Shown here: one piece after another, positions 1 through 6,663 of the stretch
How the letters are laid out: each line of letters begins with the position of its first letter
How positions within the stretch are numbered: position 1 is the first letter of the stretch
DNA from: an uncultured Eubacteriales bacterium
GTDB taxonomy: Bacteria; Bacillota; Clostridia; Christensenellales; CAG-138
Assembly (NCBI GenBank): GCA_902768995.1
Contig: CACXNN010000012.1
Span: 1-23,251, forward strand
DNA: 23,251 bases
Direction: 5' to 3'
The notes under the pieces: generated by a model
Database searches by the model: none
What the model was told of the DNA's origin: nothing
What the model saw: only the letters and a program-made list of their open reading frames with translations
Program-made: the position numbers and the translations under genes

Positions 1-64
1 TGTGCTCGTACTTGAAGGCGCCCGCGTCCCAGCGGTCGGGCAGGGTGGTGAAATCGTAGATCAT
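1..64 (-). CDS. PatB/MalY-type aminotransferase (cystathionine beta-lyase-like), N-terminus only
   Basis: Only the first 21 codons lie in the window; the gene runs off the left edge. The start reads MIYDFTTLPDRWDAGAFKYE, which resembles the opening of the PatB/MalY branch of class I/II PLP aminotransferases, where a YDF...DR...G(S/A)xKW motif is usual. Members of that family cleave the C-S bond of cystathionine or cysteine, or regulate maltose genes. A strong AAGGAGG ribosome binding site (complement of 71-77) is well placed before the ATG. It starts 15 nt after the stop of the preceding membrane-protein gene, so it is probably the last gene of that operon. The catalytic lysine is outside the window, so activity cannot be judged. 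Confidence 0.6.
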   Translation of the reverse strand, partial: MIYDFTTLPDRWDAGAFKYEH

Positions 65-79
65 GATCGTCCTCCTTAT

Positions 80-508
80 TTAGTGGCCCGAAGGGATATC
101 CTCGAGCAGCCGGTCGATGTCGTCGGCGACCACGGAGAGGGAACCACAGCCCCGGCGGTATTCCTCCATGCGCCGGGCGTTGGCCTGCGCCCGGGCCTGA
201 TCCCCGATCTTCTGGAAGAACTGGTGCTGAAAAGCGGCGTCGGCGTAGCCTGCCGCTTGATACGACTCCTCGTGAGCGCTGGGAAAGGGGTCTATATCAT
301 AGTGACGGGAATAGTACTGGCGGATCATTCCTGGATATTCACCGTCCTGCAGATAGTATTCCAGGCTGCTGTACTGGTCCCGGTCGAAAGCGCTGCGTAA
401 CTCCCCCGCCAGGCGTACCAGAGAGATCACCGCCGCCAGAGCCGTGAGGACGATCAGGATATTGAGGAACCGGACGAGCCCGGACGGTCTTGATTTAACG
501 TTACGCAT
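80..508 (-). CDS. Single-pass membrane protein, third member of a related trio, lacking the zinc ribbon
   Basis: 142 residues. A short basic N-terminus is followed by one hydrophobic helix at about residues 12-32; the rest is a polar, helix-rich domain with many Tyr, Gln and Arg residues, predicted outside the membrane. The start overlaps the end of the upstream gene by 8 nt, indicating translational coupling. The region just after the membrane helix (LEYYLQDGEYPGMIRQYY) has the same tyrosine-rich helical style as the two upstream zinc-ribbon proteins (for example LEAYLAQQEYISLASYM), so I infer this is a paralogue that lost the N-terminal zinc ribbon. I do not recognise a named family and assign no function. 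Confidence 0.7.
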   Translation of the reverse strand: MRNVKSRPSGLVRFLNILIVLTALAAVISLVRLAGELRSAFDRDQYSSLEYYLQDGEYPGMIRQYYSRHYDIDPFPSAHEESYQAAGYADAAFQHQFFQKIGDQARAQANARRMEEYRRGCGSLSVVADDIDRLLEDIPSGH

Positions 509-1247
509 CCAGCAGCACCTCCTCCAGGAAAGCGGCCTTCCGGTTGGTGGACAGGGCCAAGAAATCCTCTGCTTCCTCCCCTTCGATCCCCAGGTACACC
601 CGCAGCAGATCCATCACGTCATCCCTCATCCGATCAAGATGCGCCTGATGGACCGGTTCGGACGAATCCCAGCTTTTGCGCTCCAATGTTTCGAAGAAGC
701 TTTCCAGCGACTGGCACAGCATCCGGATATCGTCCGTCGCGCTCCGGTTCGCCCACTTCTCCCGATCCTGGTGCAGGAACAGGCTCTCCATCCTGAGCAT
801 CACGTCCTTGTAGCTTTGCGCGGCCCAGCGTATATCCGAGTACTCTTCGAAGGCAGAATTGTAGGTTCTGATGTCGTTGTATTCCATATAGGAGGCAAGG
901 GAGATATACTCCTGCTGCGCCAGATACGCCTCCAGCACGGCGACGGTGCCCGCGGCATCCTTCTGCGCGGCCCTATGCCGCATCCGATCCGGGAAAGCGT
1001 AGGCATTCTCCGCGATAACCGTCATGACGACGGTGACGATGAGCAGCAGCAGGATCACGATAACCCGGGGAATGATCTGGGCGTATCGCTTGGCCGCGCC
1101 GACCACGTGGGCCTCCGTTTTGGTATAGCGGTCCTGATAGTCGGCCATATCCTGAAAATGGCGTATGGCCTGCTCGTTGGGCGTGCCGCAGTACGGGCAG
1201 AACCGTTCCTCCAGCCCGACCTCTCCGCCGCAGTTCCTGCACTTCAT
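501..1247 (-). CDS. Zinc-ribbon single-pass membrane protein
   Basis: 248 residues when started at MKCRNCGG. That start is chosen because its ATG overlaps the upstream stop as ATGA, and because the zinc ribbon then begins at residue 3, as usual in this type of protein. Cys3, Cys6, Cys17 and Cys20 form two CxxC knuckles (CRNC and CPYC) expected to bind one zinc in the cytosol. A hydrophobic helix follows at about residues 60-80, and then a roughly 165-residue helical domain rich in Tyr, Glu and Arg that should lie outside. The architecture (zinc ribbon, linker, one membrane helix, helical extracytoplasmic domain) is common among uncharacterised Bacillota proteins; the role is unknown. It is the middle gene of a coupled three-gene set. 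Confidence 0.75.
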   Translation of the reverse strand: MKCRNCGGEVGLEERFCPYCGTPNEQAIRHFQDMADYQDRYTKTEAHVVGAAKRYAQIIPRVIVILLLLIVTVVMTVIAENAYAFPDRMRHRAAQKDAAGTVAVLEAYLAQQEYISLASYMEYNDIRTYNSAFEEYSDIRWAAQSYKDVMLRMESLFLHQDREKWANRSATDDIRMLCQSLESFFETLERKSWDSSEPVHQAHLDRMRDDVMDLLRVYLGIEGEEAEDFLALSTNRKAAFLEEVLLDA

Positions 1248-2029
1248 TCTTCCCAGCCCCTTTCCGTAAAGAATTGCTCGCATGTCTTGATCGGCACGAA
1301 ACCGTCCCGCGCCAGCACGCGGCGGAATTCGTCCAACTCCGCCTCTGTCAGCGGGAACCGCTCGTTGAAATCCGCCAGCAACGGCTGCCGAAGCTCGTCC
1401 AGCATCGTCCGTTCCTCCGGGCTGAGGTCGTTCATATACTCCAGCCTGTACAGTTTGATCTCGTCATAGAAGAGATACAGCCGGCTGCCGCCCTCCGCCT
1501 TCCAGGCCTGAAGGGAGTTTTGGGCGGTCAGGATCAGATCGTAAAACTCGCAGAAGTTCCAATGCCGGTATTGCCATACCTGGTGCCCCTCGTCGGCGGC
1601 CTGATCGTAGAAGGCGACCAGATCCTCATAGGCTCCGGCGTCGTAGTATTCGTCCATCCGGGCGAAGCCTTCCCGCTGCCACAGGTATTCCGCCTGTTCG
1701 AGGGCCGCTTCCTTCCGCTCCTGGATCAGGCGGACAACCAGGACGGCGGCCACGGCCAGGAGCAGGATTGCCGCAGCGGTCAGCAGCTTCTTCGACAGCC
1801 GCCCCGCATGGGCCCGGGTCTCCTTTTTCCTCAGGGCGCCCAGCCCCGCCAGGTCTCCCCGGATGCCTTCCAGCTTGTTCATATAGGCGGTTTCCGCCGC
1901 CGGCAGGTACATGGTGCCGCAATAGGGGCAGTTGGGCATGGTCGCGTCGAACTCGGCGCCGCAGGTGCGGCAGCTCACGGTCTTTCTTTCCGTATCGTTG
2001 ATCCGATCGCTCTTTTCTTCTTTGCCCAC
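1244..2029 (-). CDS. Zinc-ribbon single-pass membrane protein, first gene of operon
   Basis: 261 residues, starting at a GTG. Cys20, Cys23, Cys34 and Cys37 (CRTC...CPYC) make a zinc ribbon. A membrane helix spans about residues 82-99, flanked by Arg/Lys, and a helical acidic domain with several tyrosine- and tryptophan-rich segments follows. The TGA stop overlaps the next ATG as ATGA, so translation is coupled. The purine-rich tract before the GTG (gaaggggggg) could serve as ribosome binding site. A good promoter lies at 2094-2122. The same layout recurs in the next gene, so the two are probably duplicates. I cannot name a function; a membrane sensor or scaffold with a cytosolic zinc-binding head is the cautious reading. 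Confidence 0.75.
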   Translation of the reverse strand: MGKEEKSDRINDTERKTVSCRTCGAEFDATMPNCPYCGTMYLPAAETAYMNKLEGIRGDLAGLGALRKKETRAHAGRLSKKLLTAAAILLLAVAAVLVVRLIQERKEAALEQAEYLWQREGFARMDEYYDAGAYEDLVAFYDQAADEGHQVWQYRHWNFCEFYDLILTAQNSLQAWKAEGGSRLYLFYDEIKLYRLEYMNDLSPEERTMLDELRQPLLADFNERFPLTEAELDEFRRVLARDGFVPIKTCEQFFTERGWEE

Positions 2030-2093
2030 AGGCCCACCCCCCCTTCGCCGGCATCGACCAGCCCAGACAATATTGCCGGATAATTCGATACAC

Positions 2094-2122
2094 AGTATAC
2101 CAATTCTCCTTCATAAATGCAA
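2094..2122 (-). promoter_or_regulatory. Sigma-A promoter for the zinc-ribbon operon
   Basis: On the minus strand TTGCAT (complement of 2117-2122) and TATACT (complement of 2094-2099) are separated by exactly 17 bp. The transcript would start about 55-60 nt before the GTG of the first zinc-ribbon gene. Confidence 0.6.
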
Positions 2123-2159
2123 GTGCGCGAACGAAGCGCGGCCCACAGGGGCAGAGCTT

Positions 2160-2189
2160 TTGACAGACAAGCCCCGGGTATGGTATCAT
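2160..2189 (+). promoter_or_regulatory. Sigma-A promoter for the P-loop kinase-like gene
   Basis: TTGACA (2160-2165) and TATCAT (2184-2189) are separated by 18 bp. The predicted start near 2196 leaves a leader of about 28 nt carrying the ribosome binding site ggggagaaggg. An in-frame ATG at 2188 overlaps the -10 box and cannot be the real start. Confidence 0.65.
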
Positions 2190-2223
2190 GGAGCCAGCGT
2201 TTCAACCGAAGGGGAGAAGGGAC

Positions 2224-2826
2224 ATGGCGGATCTGATCGTGGTCTGCGGGCCTCAGGCCGTGGGCAAGATGACGGTGGCGGAGAGCCTCAGGGACAAGCT
2301 CAAATACAACATGATGATGAACCACGACAGCATCGAGCTGTCGGACCGGATCTTCGGCTTCGGCACCCCCGCCCAGCGGGCCTTCAACGAAGCCATCCGC
2401 AAAAGCGCCTTCGATCTCGCCGTCCAGCACGGGGTGGACCTGATCTTCACCTACGTCTGCGCCTTCGAGATGCAGGAGGAGCGGGACTATCTCACGGTGC
2501 TCCACGACCTGTTCACGGGGCACGGGGGCCGGTTCTACTTCGTGGAGCTGAGCGCCAGTTTGGACGCCCGGCTTGAGCGGAACGAGACGCCCCATCGGAT
2601 GGAGCGCAAGGCCTCCAAGCGGGACGTGACATGGAGCCGCCGGAACCTTTTGGAGGACGCCCGGGCGCATCGGCTGAACTCCGAGGAGGGCGAGGTCTGG
2701 TTTCAGCACCACCTGAAGATCGACAACACGGACCTGACCCCCGACGAGGTGGCGGACCGGATCATCGAGGCCTTCGGGCTCGTCCCCAACGAGAAGGAAG
2801 CATGGGAATACCGCTACGGCGTGTGA
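2224..2826 (+). CDS. P-loop NTPase, AAA_33/shikimate-kinase-like small kinase
   Basis: 200 residues from the ATG that follows GGGGAGAAGGG; an ATG 12 codons upstream is rejected because it overlaps the promoter. The Walker A loop is G9-PQAV-GK-M-T, the GKMT variant typical of a group of small AAA_33-type kinases in which Met occupies the usual Ser/Thr position. An Arg/Lys-rich segment at about residues 118-140 (ERNETPHRMERKASKRD) resembles the lid of nucleotide-monophosphate-kinase folds, and IDNTDLTPDEVADRI matches their usual C-terminal end. The substrate is unknown; a small-molecule kinase is likely but not shown. The next gene, pepF, begins 37 nt downstream without a clear promoter, so the two may be co-transcribed. 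Confidence 0.75.
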   Translation: MADLIVVCGPQAVGKMTVAESLRDKLKYNMMMNHDSIELSDRIFGFGTPAQRAFNEAIRKSAFDLAVQHGVDLIFTYVCAFEMQEERDYLTVLHDLFTGHGGRFYFVELSASLDARLERNETPHRMERKASKRDVTWSRRNLLEDARAHRLNSEEGEVWFQHHLKIDNTDLTPDEVADRIIEAFGLVPNEKEAWEYRYGV

Positions 2827-2863
2827 ATCTATACAAAATCTCAACAGGAAAGGAAGCAACCAA

Positions 2864-4555
2864 ATGAAGCGCAAGGAAATGGACCCCAAGTATCAGTGGG
2901 ACTTTACCCACATCTACCCCGACAAGGCGGCCTGGGAGGCGGCCATGGCCGAGGCTGAGGCGGCTGTGGCGGGGCTCGCCGCCCTGCCCGGGACCCTGAA
3001 GGTCAGCAAGGAGGGCTTGAAGAAGGGGCTGGACGCTGCCTATGCCGCCATGGAGAAGGTGGAGCTGCCCTTCATCTACGCGAACCTCCACAAGTGCGCC
3101 GACGGCAGCGAGCCGGAGAACCAGAATATGGACGCCCGGGCCATGACCCTGTTGGTCAAGGGCATGTCCATGCTAGCCTTTATGAACCCGGAGATTTTGT
3201 CCATCCCCGAGAGCGACCTCGCCGCCTGGATGGCTGAAGATGACATGGCGGTGTACCGGTTCATCGTGGCGGACATCACCCGGGGCCGCGCCCACATCCT
3301 GGACGAAGCGCGGGAGAGGATGCTGGCCATGCTGGGCGACGCGGCCCAGACGCCCTCCAACGCCTATTCCATGCTCACCAACGTGAACATGAAGCTGCCC
3401 CTGGTCCACGACGAGCAGGGGAACCAGGTCCAGCTCACCCAAGGGAACTTCGGCGTGTTCCGGGAGAGCCGGGATCGGAAGGTACGGGAGGAGGCGTTTC
3501 GGGCCATGTTCGGCGCCTATCGCCAGTTCGGGGACACCTTCGCGGCCCTCTACGGCGGCGCGGTGAAGATGGATAACTTCCAGGCCACGGTCCGGGGCTA
3601 TGCCTCCGCCTGCGAGGCGGCTCTCGACGGCGGGAACGTGCCCGTCAGCGTGTACGACAGCCTCATCGAGGCGGTCCACGAGAGCCTGCCCGCCATGAAG
3701 AAGTATCTGAAGCTCCGGCAGCGGGCGCTGGGCCTCGAGAAGATCGATGTGTTCGACCTGTACACGCCCATGGTGGAGGACGTGGACTTCCCCGTGCCCT
3801 TTGCCGACGTGAAGGCGCTGGTGAAGGGGGCCACAGAGCCTTTGGGCCAGGAGTATGGACAGCTTCTCGATCGGGCCTTTGCGGAGAACTGGATGGACGT
3901 GTACGAGAACGAGGGCAAGCGCAGCGGCGCCTTCTCCATGGGCGTGTTCGGCGTGCACCCCTACGTGCTCCTCAACTACACGGACACCCTGGACGACGCC
4001 TTCACCGTGGCCCACGAGCTGGGGCACTCCATGCACTCCTTCTTCTCCGATCGCACCCAGCCCTACCCCCTCCACGACTACAAGATCATGGTGGCGGAGG
4101 TGGCCTCCACGGTGAACGAGGTGCTGCTCACCAAGTACCTGCTGAAGACGGAGACGGACCCCAAGCGCCGGGCCTACGTGCTGAACCACTTCCTGGAGGG
4201 GTTTAGGACCACCCTGTTCCGCCAGACCGTCTATCACGACCTGGTGGCCCTCTACTACGACGGGGCCGGGATCGACCCGGACATCGACCCCGAGTGGAGC
4301 TATATCCCCCACTTCTACCGGGGGTTCTACGTGTATCAGTACGCCACCGGCTTCTCCTCCGCCGTGGCCATCGCGGATCGGATCCTCGCCACCGGCGACG
4401 CCTCCGGGTATCTGAAGTTCCTCACCACCGGCGGCAGCGACTACCCGCTGAACGAGCTTAAGATCGCGGGGGTGGACCTGACGAAGCCCGACACGGTGAA
4501 GAACGCCTTGAAGGTCTTCTCCGATACCGTGGACGAGCTGGAGAAGTTGCTGTAA
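2864..4555 (+). CDS. pepF: Oligoendopeptidase F (M3 family zinc metallopeptidase)
   Basis: 563 residues, close to the family length of about 600. PepF cleaves oligopeptides in the cytosol. The zinc site is visible: H384-E-L-G-H388 within AHELGHSMHS, and Glu412 in MVAEVASTVNE, 24 residues after the second His, as required for M3 peptidases. The N-terminal half is the helical substrate-gating domain, and the C-terminus contains the family motif FYVYQYATGFSSA. The ribosome binding site is AGGAAAGGAAG shortly before the ATG. It follows the P-loop gene closely and is followed by two strong hairpins that separate it from the convergent tspO. Confidence 0.95.
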   Translation: MKRKEMDPKYQWDFTHIYPDKAAWEAAMAEAEAAVAGLAALPGTLKVSKEGLKKGLDAAYAAMEKVELPFIYANLHKCADGSEPENQNMDARAMTLLVKGMSMLAFMNPEILSIPESDLAAWMAEDDMAVYRFIVADITRGRAHILDEARERMLAMLGDAAQTPSNAYSMLTNVNMKLPLVHDEQGNQVQLTQGNFGVFRESRDRKVREEAFRAMFGAYRQFGDTFAALYGGAVKMDNFQATVRGYASACEAALDGGNVPVSVYDSLIEAVHESLPAMKKYLKLRQRALGLEKIDVFDLYTPMVEDVDFPVPFADVKALVKGATEPLGQEYGQLLDRAFAENWMDVYENEGKRSGAFSMGVFGVHPYVLLNYTDTLDDAFTVAHELGHSMHSFFSDRTQPYPLHDYKIMVAEVASTVNEVLLTKYLLKTETDPKRRAYVLNHFLEGFRTTLFRQTVYHDLVALYYDGAGIDPDIDPEWSYIPHFYRGFYVYQYATGFSSAVAIADRILATGDASGYLKFLTTGGSDYPLNELKIAGVDLTKPDTVKNALKVFSDTVDELEKLL

Positions 4556-4567
4556 AACTTATTTCTC

Positions 4568-4602
4568 GCACTTTTTTCTCTTCGGTGTAGAGAAAAAAGT
4601 GC
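4568..4602. repeat. Long AT-rich perfect hairpin after pepF
   Basis: A perfect 13-bp inverted repeat, gcacttttttctc and gagaaaaaagtgc, encloses a 9-nt loop. It lies 13 nt after the pepF stop. The stem itself contains the U-rich run, so it may end transcription, but there is no clean U tail beyond it. It could equally be a dispersed intergenic palindrome. Confidence 0.6.
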
Positions 4603-4620
4603 CAAAAAAGAGAAGCTCAA

Positions 4621-4660
4621 GAAGGGGAAGATGGTTCGGTCAGGAGCCGTCTTCCCCTTC
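4621..4660. terminator. Hairpin terminator between convergent pepF and tspO
   Basis: Perfect 11-bp arms gaaggggaaga (4621-4631) and tcttccccttc (4650-4660) with further pairing inside. On the minus strand the stem is followed by a T-rich tract (complement of 4602-4620), so it best fits the end of tspO transcripts. It may also stop pepF transcripts. Confidence 0.6.
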
Positions 4661-4664
4661 GTAT

Positions 4665-5138
4665 TTATCCGTTCAGTTGGTATGCTGTGAGGTTCAGGTA
4701 GAAGGCGAAGCAGAGCCACAGGGTGTAGGGGAGCTGGAGCCAGGAGGCGGGCTTGCTGACGGGCCGGTAGCGGAGCACCGTGCCGATGGCCAGGGCCAGC
4801 ATCACGAGAAGGGTCACCAGTGCCGCGAGCCGCAGCCCCAGGGCGAAAAAGAGCACCGGCCACAGGAAGTTGAGGAGCAGCGTCCCGGCGTAGAAGAGAT
4901 GCTGGTCCTTCAGGCCCCGAGGCGAGGCGATATAGACCAGGGCCGCGGACACGCCCATGAGGATGTACAGGATGGACCAGACGATGGAGAACACCACCGG
5001 CGGCGGCGTTAGGGGCGACTGGGGCAGGTATTGAAAGGCTTTCATCCCGTCCATGGACACCAGGGTGGCGAGACCTCCCGTCAGCAGCGAGAGGACGATG
5101 AAGATAGCGTAGGGCCAAAAGTTGTTTTTACGTTCCAT
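4665..5138 (-). CDS. tspO: TspO/MBR family membrane protein
   Basis: 157 residues with five hydrophobic segments, as in the TspO/translocator protein family, which binds tetrapyrroles and related ligands in membranes. The family signature is visible in the second helix, PPPVVFSIVWSILYILMG (proline pair, VW, LY, MG), followed by a Trp-containing third segment (NFLWPVLFF). The start at MERKNNFWPYAIF is preferred over an ATG 20 codons upstream, because the longer version would begin with a polar, non-conserved stretch running through the divergent promoter. A TACAAT hexamer ends 6 nt before the ATG, the geometry of a leaderless message, though no good -35 box matches it. Confidence 0.88.
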   Translation of the reverse strand: MERKNNFWPYAIFIVLSLLTGGLATLVSMDGMKAFQYLPQSPLTPPPVVFSIVWSILYILMGVSAALVYIASPRGLKDQHLFYAGTLLLNFLWPVLFFALGLRLAALVTLLVMLALAIGTVLRYRPVSKPASWLQLPYTLWLCFAFYLNLTAYQLNG

Positions 5139-5177
5139 GGTCCTATTGTATGGACTTTCCGGAAAAAGTATGCTTTC

Positions 5178-5206
5178 TTGACGCGGTCCGGCCGTCATGC
5201 TATCAT
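5178..5206 (+). promoter_or_regulatory. Promoter placed for leaderless transcription of the HEYGH gene
   Basis: TTGACG (5178-5183) and TATCAT (5201-5206) with a 17-bp spacer. Only 6 nt separate the -10 box from the ATG at 5213, so RNA synthesis should begin at or next to the start codon. Confidence 0.65.
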
Positions 5207-5212
5207 GGGGGC

Positions 5213-5674
5213 ATGAACCGCTGGAAGATAGCGCTATACCGGTTTTGGCAATGGACCTGGGGCCTGCCTCAGACCCTGGTGGGCCTTGCCATGGCCATCA
5301 AATACCGCCGGTGCCCCCGCAAGCGGGTGGGCGGCGCCGTGGCCACCCTCCACGACGGGGACTGGGGCGGCGTGTCGCTGGGCATGTTCATCTTCGTGCC
5401 CAAGGGCCTGCGGCCGGAGCGGGAGGCGGCGCTCCTCTCCCACGAGTACGGCCACACCTTCCAATCCGCCCTGCTGGGGCCGTTGTATCTGCTCCTGGTG
5501 GGCGTGCCCTCCTTCCTCTGGGCCAACCTGCCCCGGAACGTGCAGAAGCGCTCCCTGCGGCACATCCCCTACGAAGCTCACTACCCGGAGAACTGGGCGG
5601 AGAAGCTGGGCCACAAGCACTTCCCCAAGGTCCAGCCCAACCTGTTCTCCTCCCGGCCGGAGGAAAAGCCATGA
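5213..5674 (+). CDS. Putative membrane-associated zinc metallopeptidase (HEYGH protein)
   Basis: 153 residues. His77-Glu78-Tyr-Gly-His81 is an HExxH zinc motif. It is followed by a hydrophobic helix (LLGPLYLLLVGVPSFLWA, about residues 87-104), and near the C-terminus by PENWAEKLG, whose Glu is a candidate third zinc ligand. The order HEYGHTxQS, GPLYLLxxGxPS, ExWAxxLG recalls a widespread uncharacterised bacterial family; I know of no established substrate. The start at MNRWKIA is chosen from a promoter whose -10 box ends 6 nt upstream; no proper ribosome binding site exists, so leaderless translation is likely. The TGA overlaps the next gene's ATG as ATGA. Confidence 0.7.
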   Translation: MNRWKIALYRFWQWTWGLPQTLVGLAMAIKYRRCPRKRVGGAVATLHDGDWGGVSLGMFIFVPKGLRPEREAALLSHEYGHTFQSALLGPLYLLLVGVPSFLWANLPRNVQKRSLRHIPYEAHYPENWAEKLGHKHFPKVQPNLFSSRPEEKP

Positions 5675-5949
5675 AAACGATCCTGATTGCCGCACTGCTC
5701 CTGATAAACCTCTTCGCCTTCGCCCTCTACGGTATCGACAAGGCGAAGGCCAAGCGAGGTGCCTGGCGCATCCCGGAAGCGACGCTGCTGCTGGTAGCCT
5801 TCCTGGGCGGGTCTTTCGGCGCGCTCCTGGGCATGGAGGTCTTTCGCCATAAGACCAGGCACTTGAAGTTCAGGATCCTGGTCCCCCTGTTTTTGATCCT
5901 GCATATCGCCCTGGCCGTATACATGGTCAAGCGCGGGCTGCTGCCCTGA
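5671..5949 (+). CDS. DUF1294 family small membrane protein
   Basis: 92 residues with three hydrophobic segments (about 3-19, 33-50 and 68-86). The conserved DUF1294 features are present: YGIDKAKAKRGAWRIPE, then GGSFGALLGMEVFRHKTRH and KFRILVPLF. The function of this family is unknown. The ATG overlaps the preceding stop (ATGA) and is preceded by GGAGGAAAAG inside the upstream gene, so the two proteins are made from one message in coupled fashion. The pairing of a membrane HExxH protein with DUF1294 is the only functional hint. Confidence 0.88.
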   Translation: MKTILIAALLLINLFAFALYGIDKAKAKRGAWRIPEATLLLVAFLGGSFGALLGMEVFRHKTRHLKFRILVPLFLILHIALAVYMVKRGLLP

Positions 5950-5979
5950 AAAAAGGTTGAAAAACCCGCAAAAAAGGCC

Positions 5980-6008
5980 TTGACAGGGGCGGGGTCGGTC
6001 GCTATAAT
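5980..6008 (+). promoter_or_regulatory. Consensus sigma-A promoter of infC-rpmI-rplT
   Basis: Perfect TTGACA (5980-5985), 17-bp spacer and perfect TATAAT (6003-6008). This is the best promoter match in the window, fitting a ribosomal protein operon. The transcript should begin near 6015 and carry a leader of about 118 nt. Confidence 0.9.
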
Positions 6009-6014
6009 AAGTAC

Positions 6015-6117
6015 GCTTAAGCAGAGGCGCCCGCCTCTCACCTGCCGATCGAAAAGGATCAGGCACGGTATGATGGGATTATTTCGTGGTGGGCGCATTT
6101 GCGTCCGCTATTTTTTT
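6015..6117 (+). ncRNA. Structured 5' leader of infC-rpmI-rplT (L20-type autoregulatory leader)
   Basis: Three hairpins can be drawn: agaggcg/cgcctct (6023-6038), tgccgatc/gatcaggca with one bulged A (6043-6065), and a GC-rich stem at 6087-6110 followed by seven T. In Bacillota this operon is commonly controlled by L20 binding to a leader that mimics its 23S rRNA site and promotes termination. The position and the terminator next to the infC ribosome binding site fit that model. The specific L20-binding motif was not confirmed by alignment. Confidence 0.6.
6087..6117 (+). terminator. Attenuator terminator just upstream of infC
   Basis: A 10-bp stem with three G-U pairs (tggtgggcgc with gcgtccgcta, loop attt) is followed by TTTTTTT at 6111-6117. 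The tract ends directly at the AGGAGGTG ribosome binding site (6118-6125). A terminator placed after the promoter and before the first gene implies controlled readthrough. Confidence 0.75.
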
Positions 6118-6132
6118 AGGAGGTGTTGACCC

Positions 6133-6642
6133 ATCGCTACCCAAGAACTGCCTATCAATGAGGAGATCCGGGACCCGGAAGTCCGTCTGATCGATGAAAA
6201 CGGCGTCCAGCTGGGCATCATGGATGTCCGGGCCGCCCAGCGTCTGGCCGACGAGCGGGAGCTGGATCTGGTCAAGCTCTCCAACGCCAATCCCCCCACC
6301 TGCAAGCTCATGGACTACAGCAAGCACCGCTACGACATGATGAAGCGGGAAAAGGAGCAGCGGAAGAACCAGAAGATCATCGAGATCAAGGAAATCCGCC
6401 TCTCCGCCACCATCGACCAGCACGACATGGAAGTCAAGGCCAAGGCCTGCTCCCGGTTCCTGCAGGACGGCAACAAGGTGAAGGTGAGCATCCGCTTTAG
6501 GGGCCGCCAGATCACCCGGGGCGACATCGGCGAGGAGGTCATGACCACCTTCTACAACATGGTCTCCGACAAGGCCGTCCAGGAGAGGGCGCCCAAGCAG
6601 GAGGGCAGGAACATGTACATGGTGCTGGCACCGAAGAATTAA
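6133..6642 (+). CDS. infC: Translation initiation factor IF-3, with ATC start codon
   Basis: 169 residues. IF-3 binds the 30S subunit, prevents premature 50S joining and proofreads the start codon. Characteristic segments include the N-terminal LPINEEIRDPEVRLID, then LVKLSNANPPTCKLMDY, and the C-terminal KVSIRFRGRQ. The first in-frame ATG (6220) would delete the conserved first 29 residues. AGGAGGTG at 6118-6125 points to the ATC at 6133, and an in-frame TGA lies two codons upstream, so initiation at ATC is the only sensible choice. Rare start codons (AUU, AUC) are a known feature of infC and allow IF-3 to repress its own translation. First gene of the operon with rpmI and rplT. Confidence 0.95.
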   Translation: MATQELPINEEIRDPEVRLIDENGVQLGIMDVRAAQRLADERELDLVKLSNANPPTCKLMDYSKHRYDMMKREKEQRKNQKIIEIKEIRLSATIDQHDMEVKAKACSRFLQDGNKVKVSIRFRGRQITRGDIGEEVMTTFYNMVSDKAVQERAPKQEGRNMYMVLAPKN

Positions 6643-6663
6643 AATCTATCAGGAGGAAAGAAC

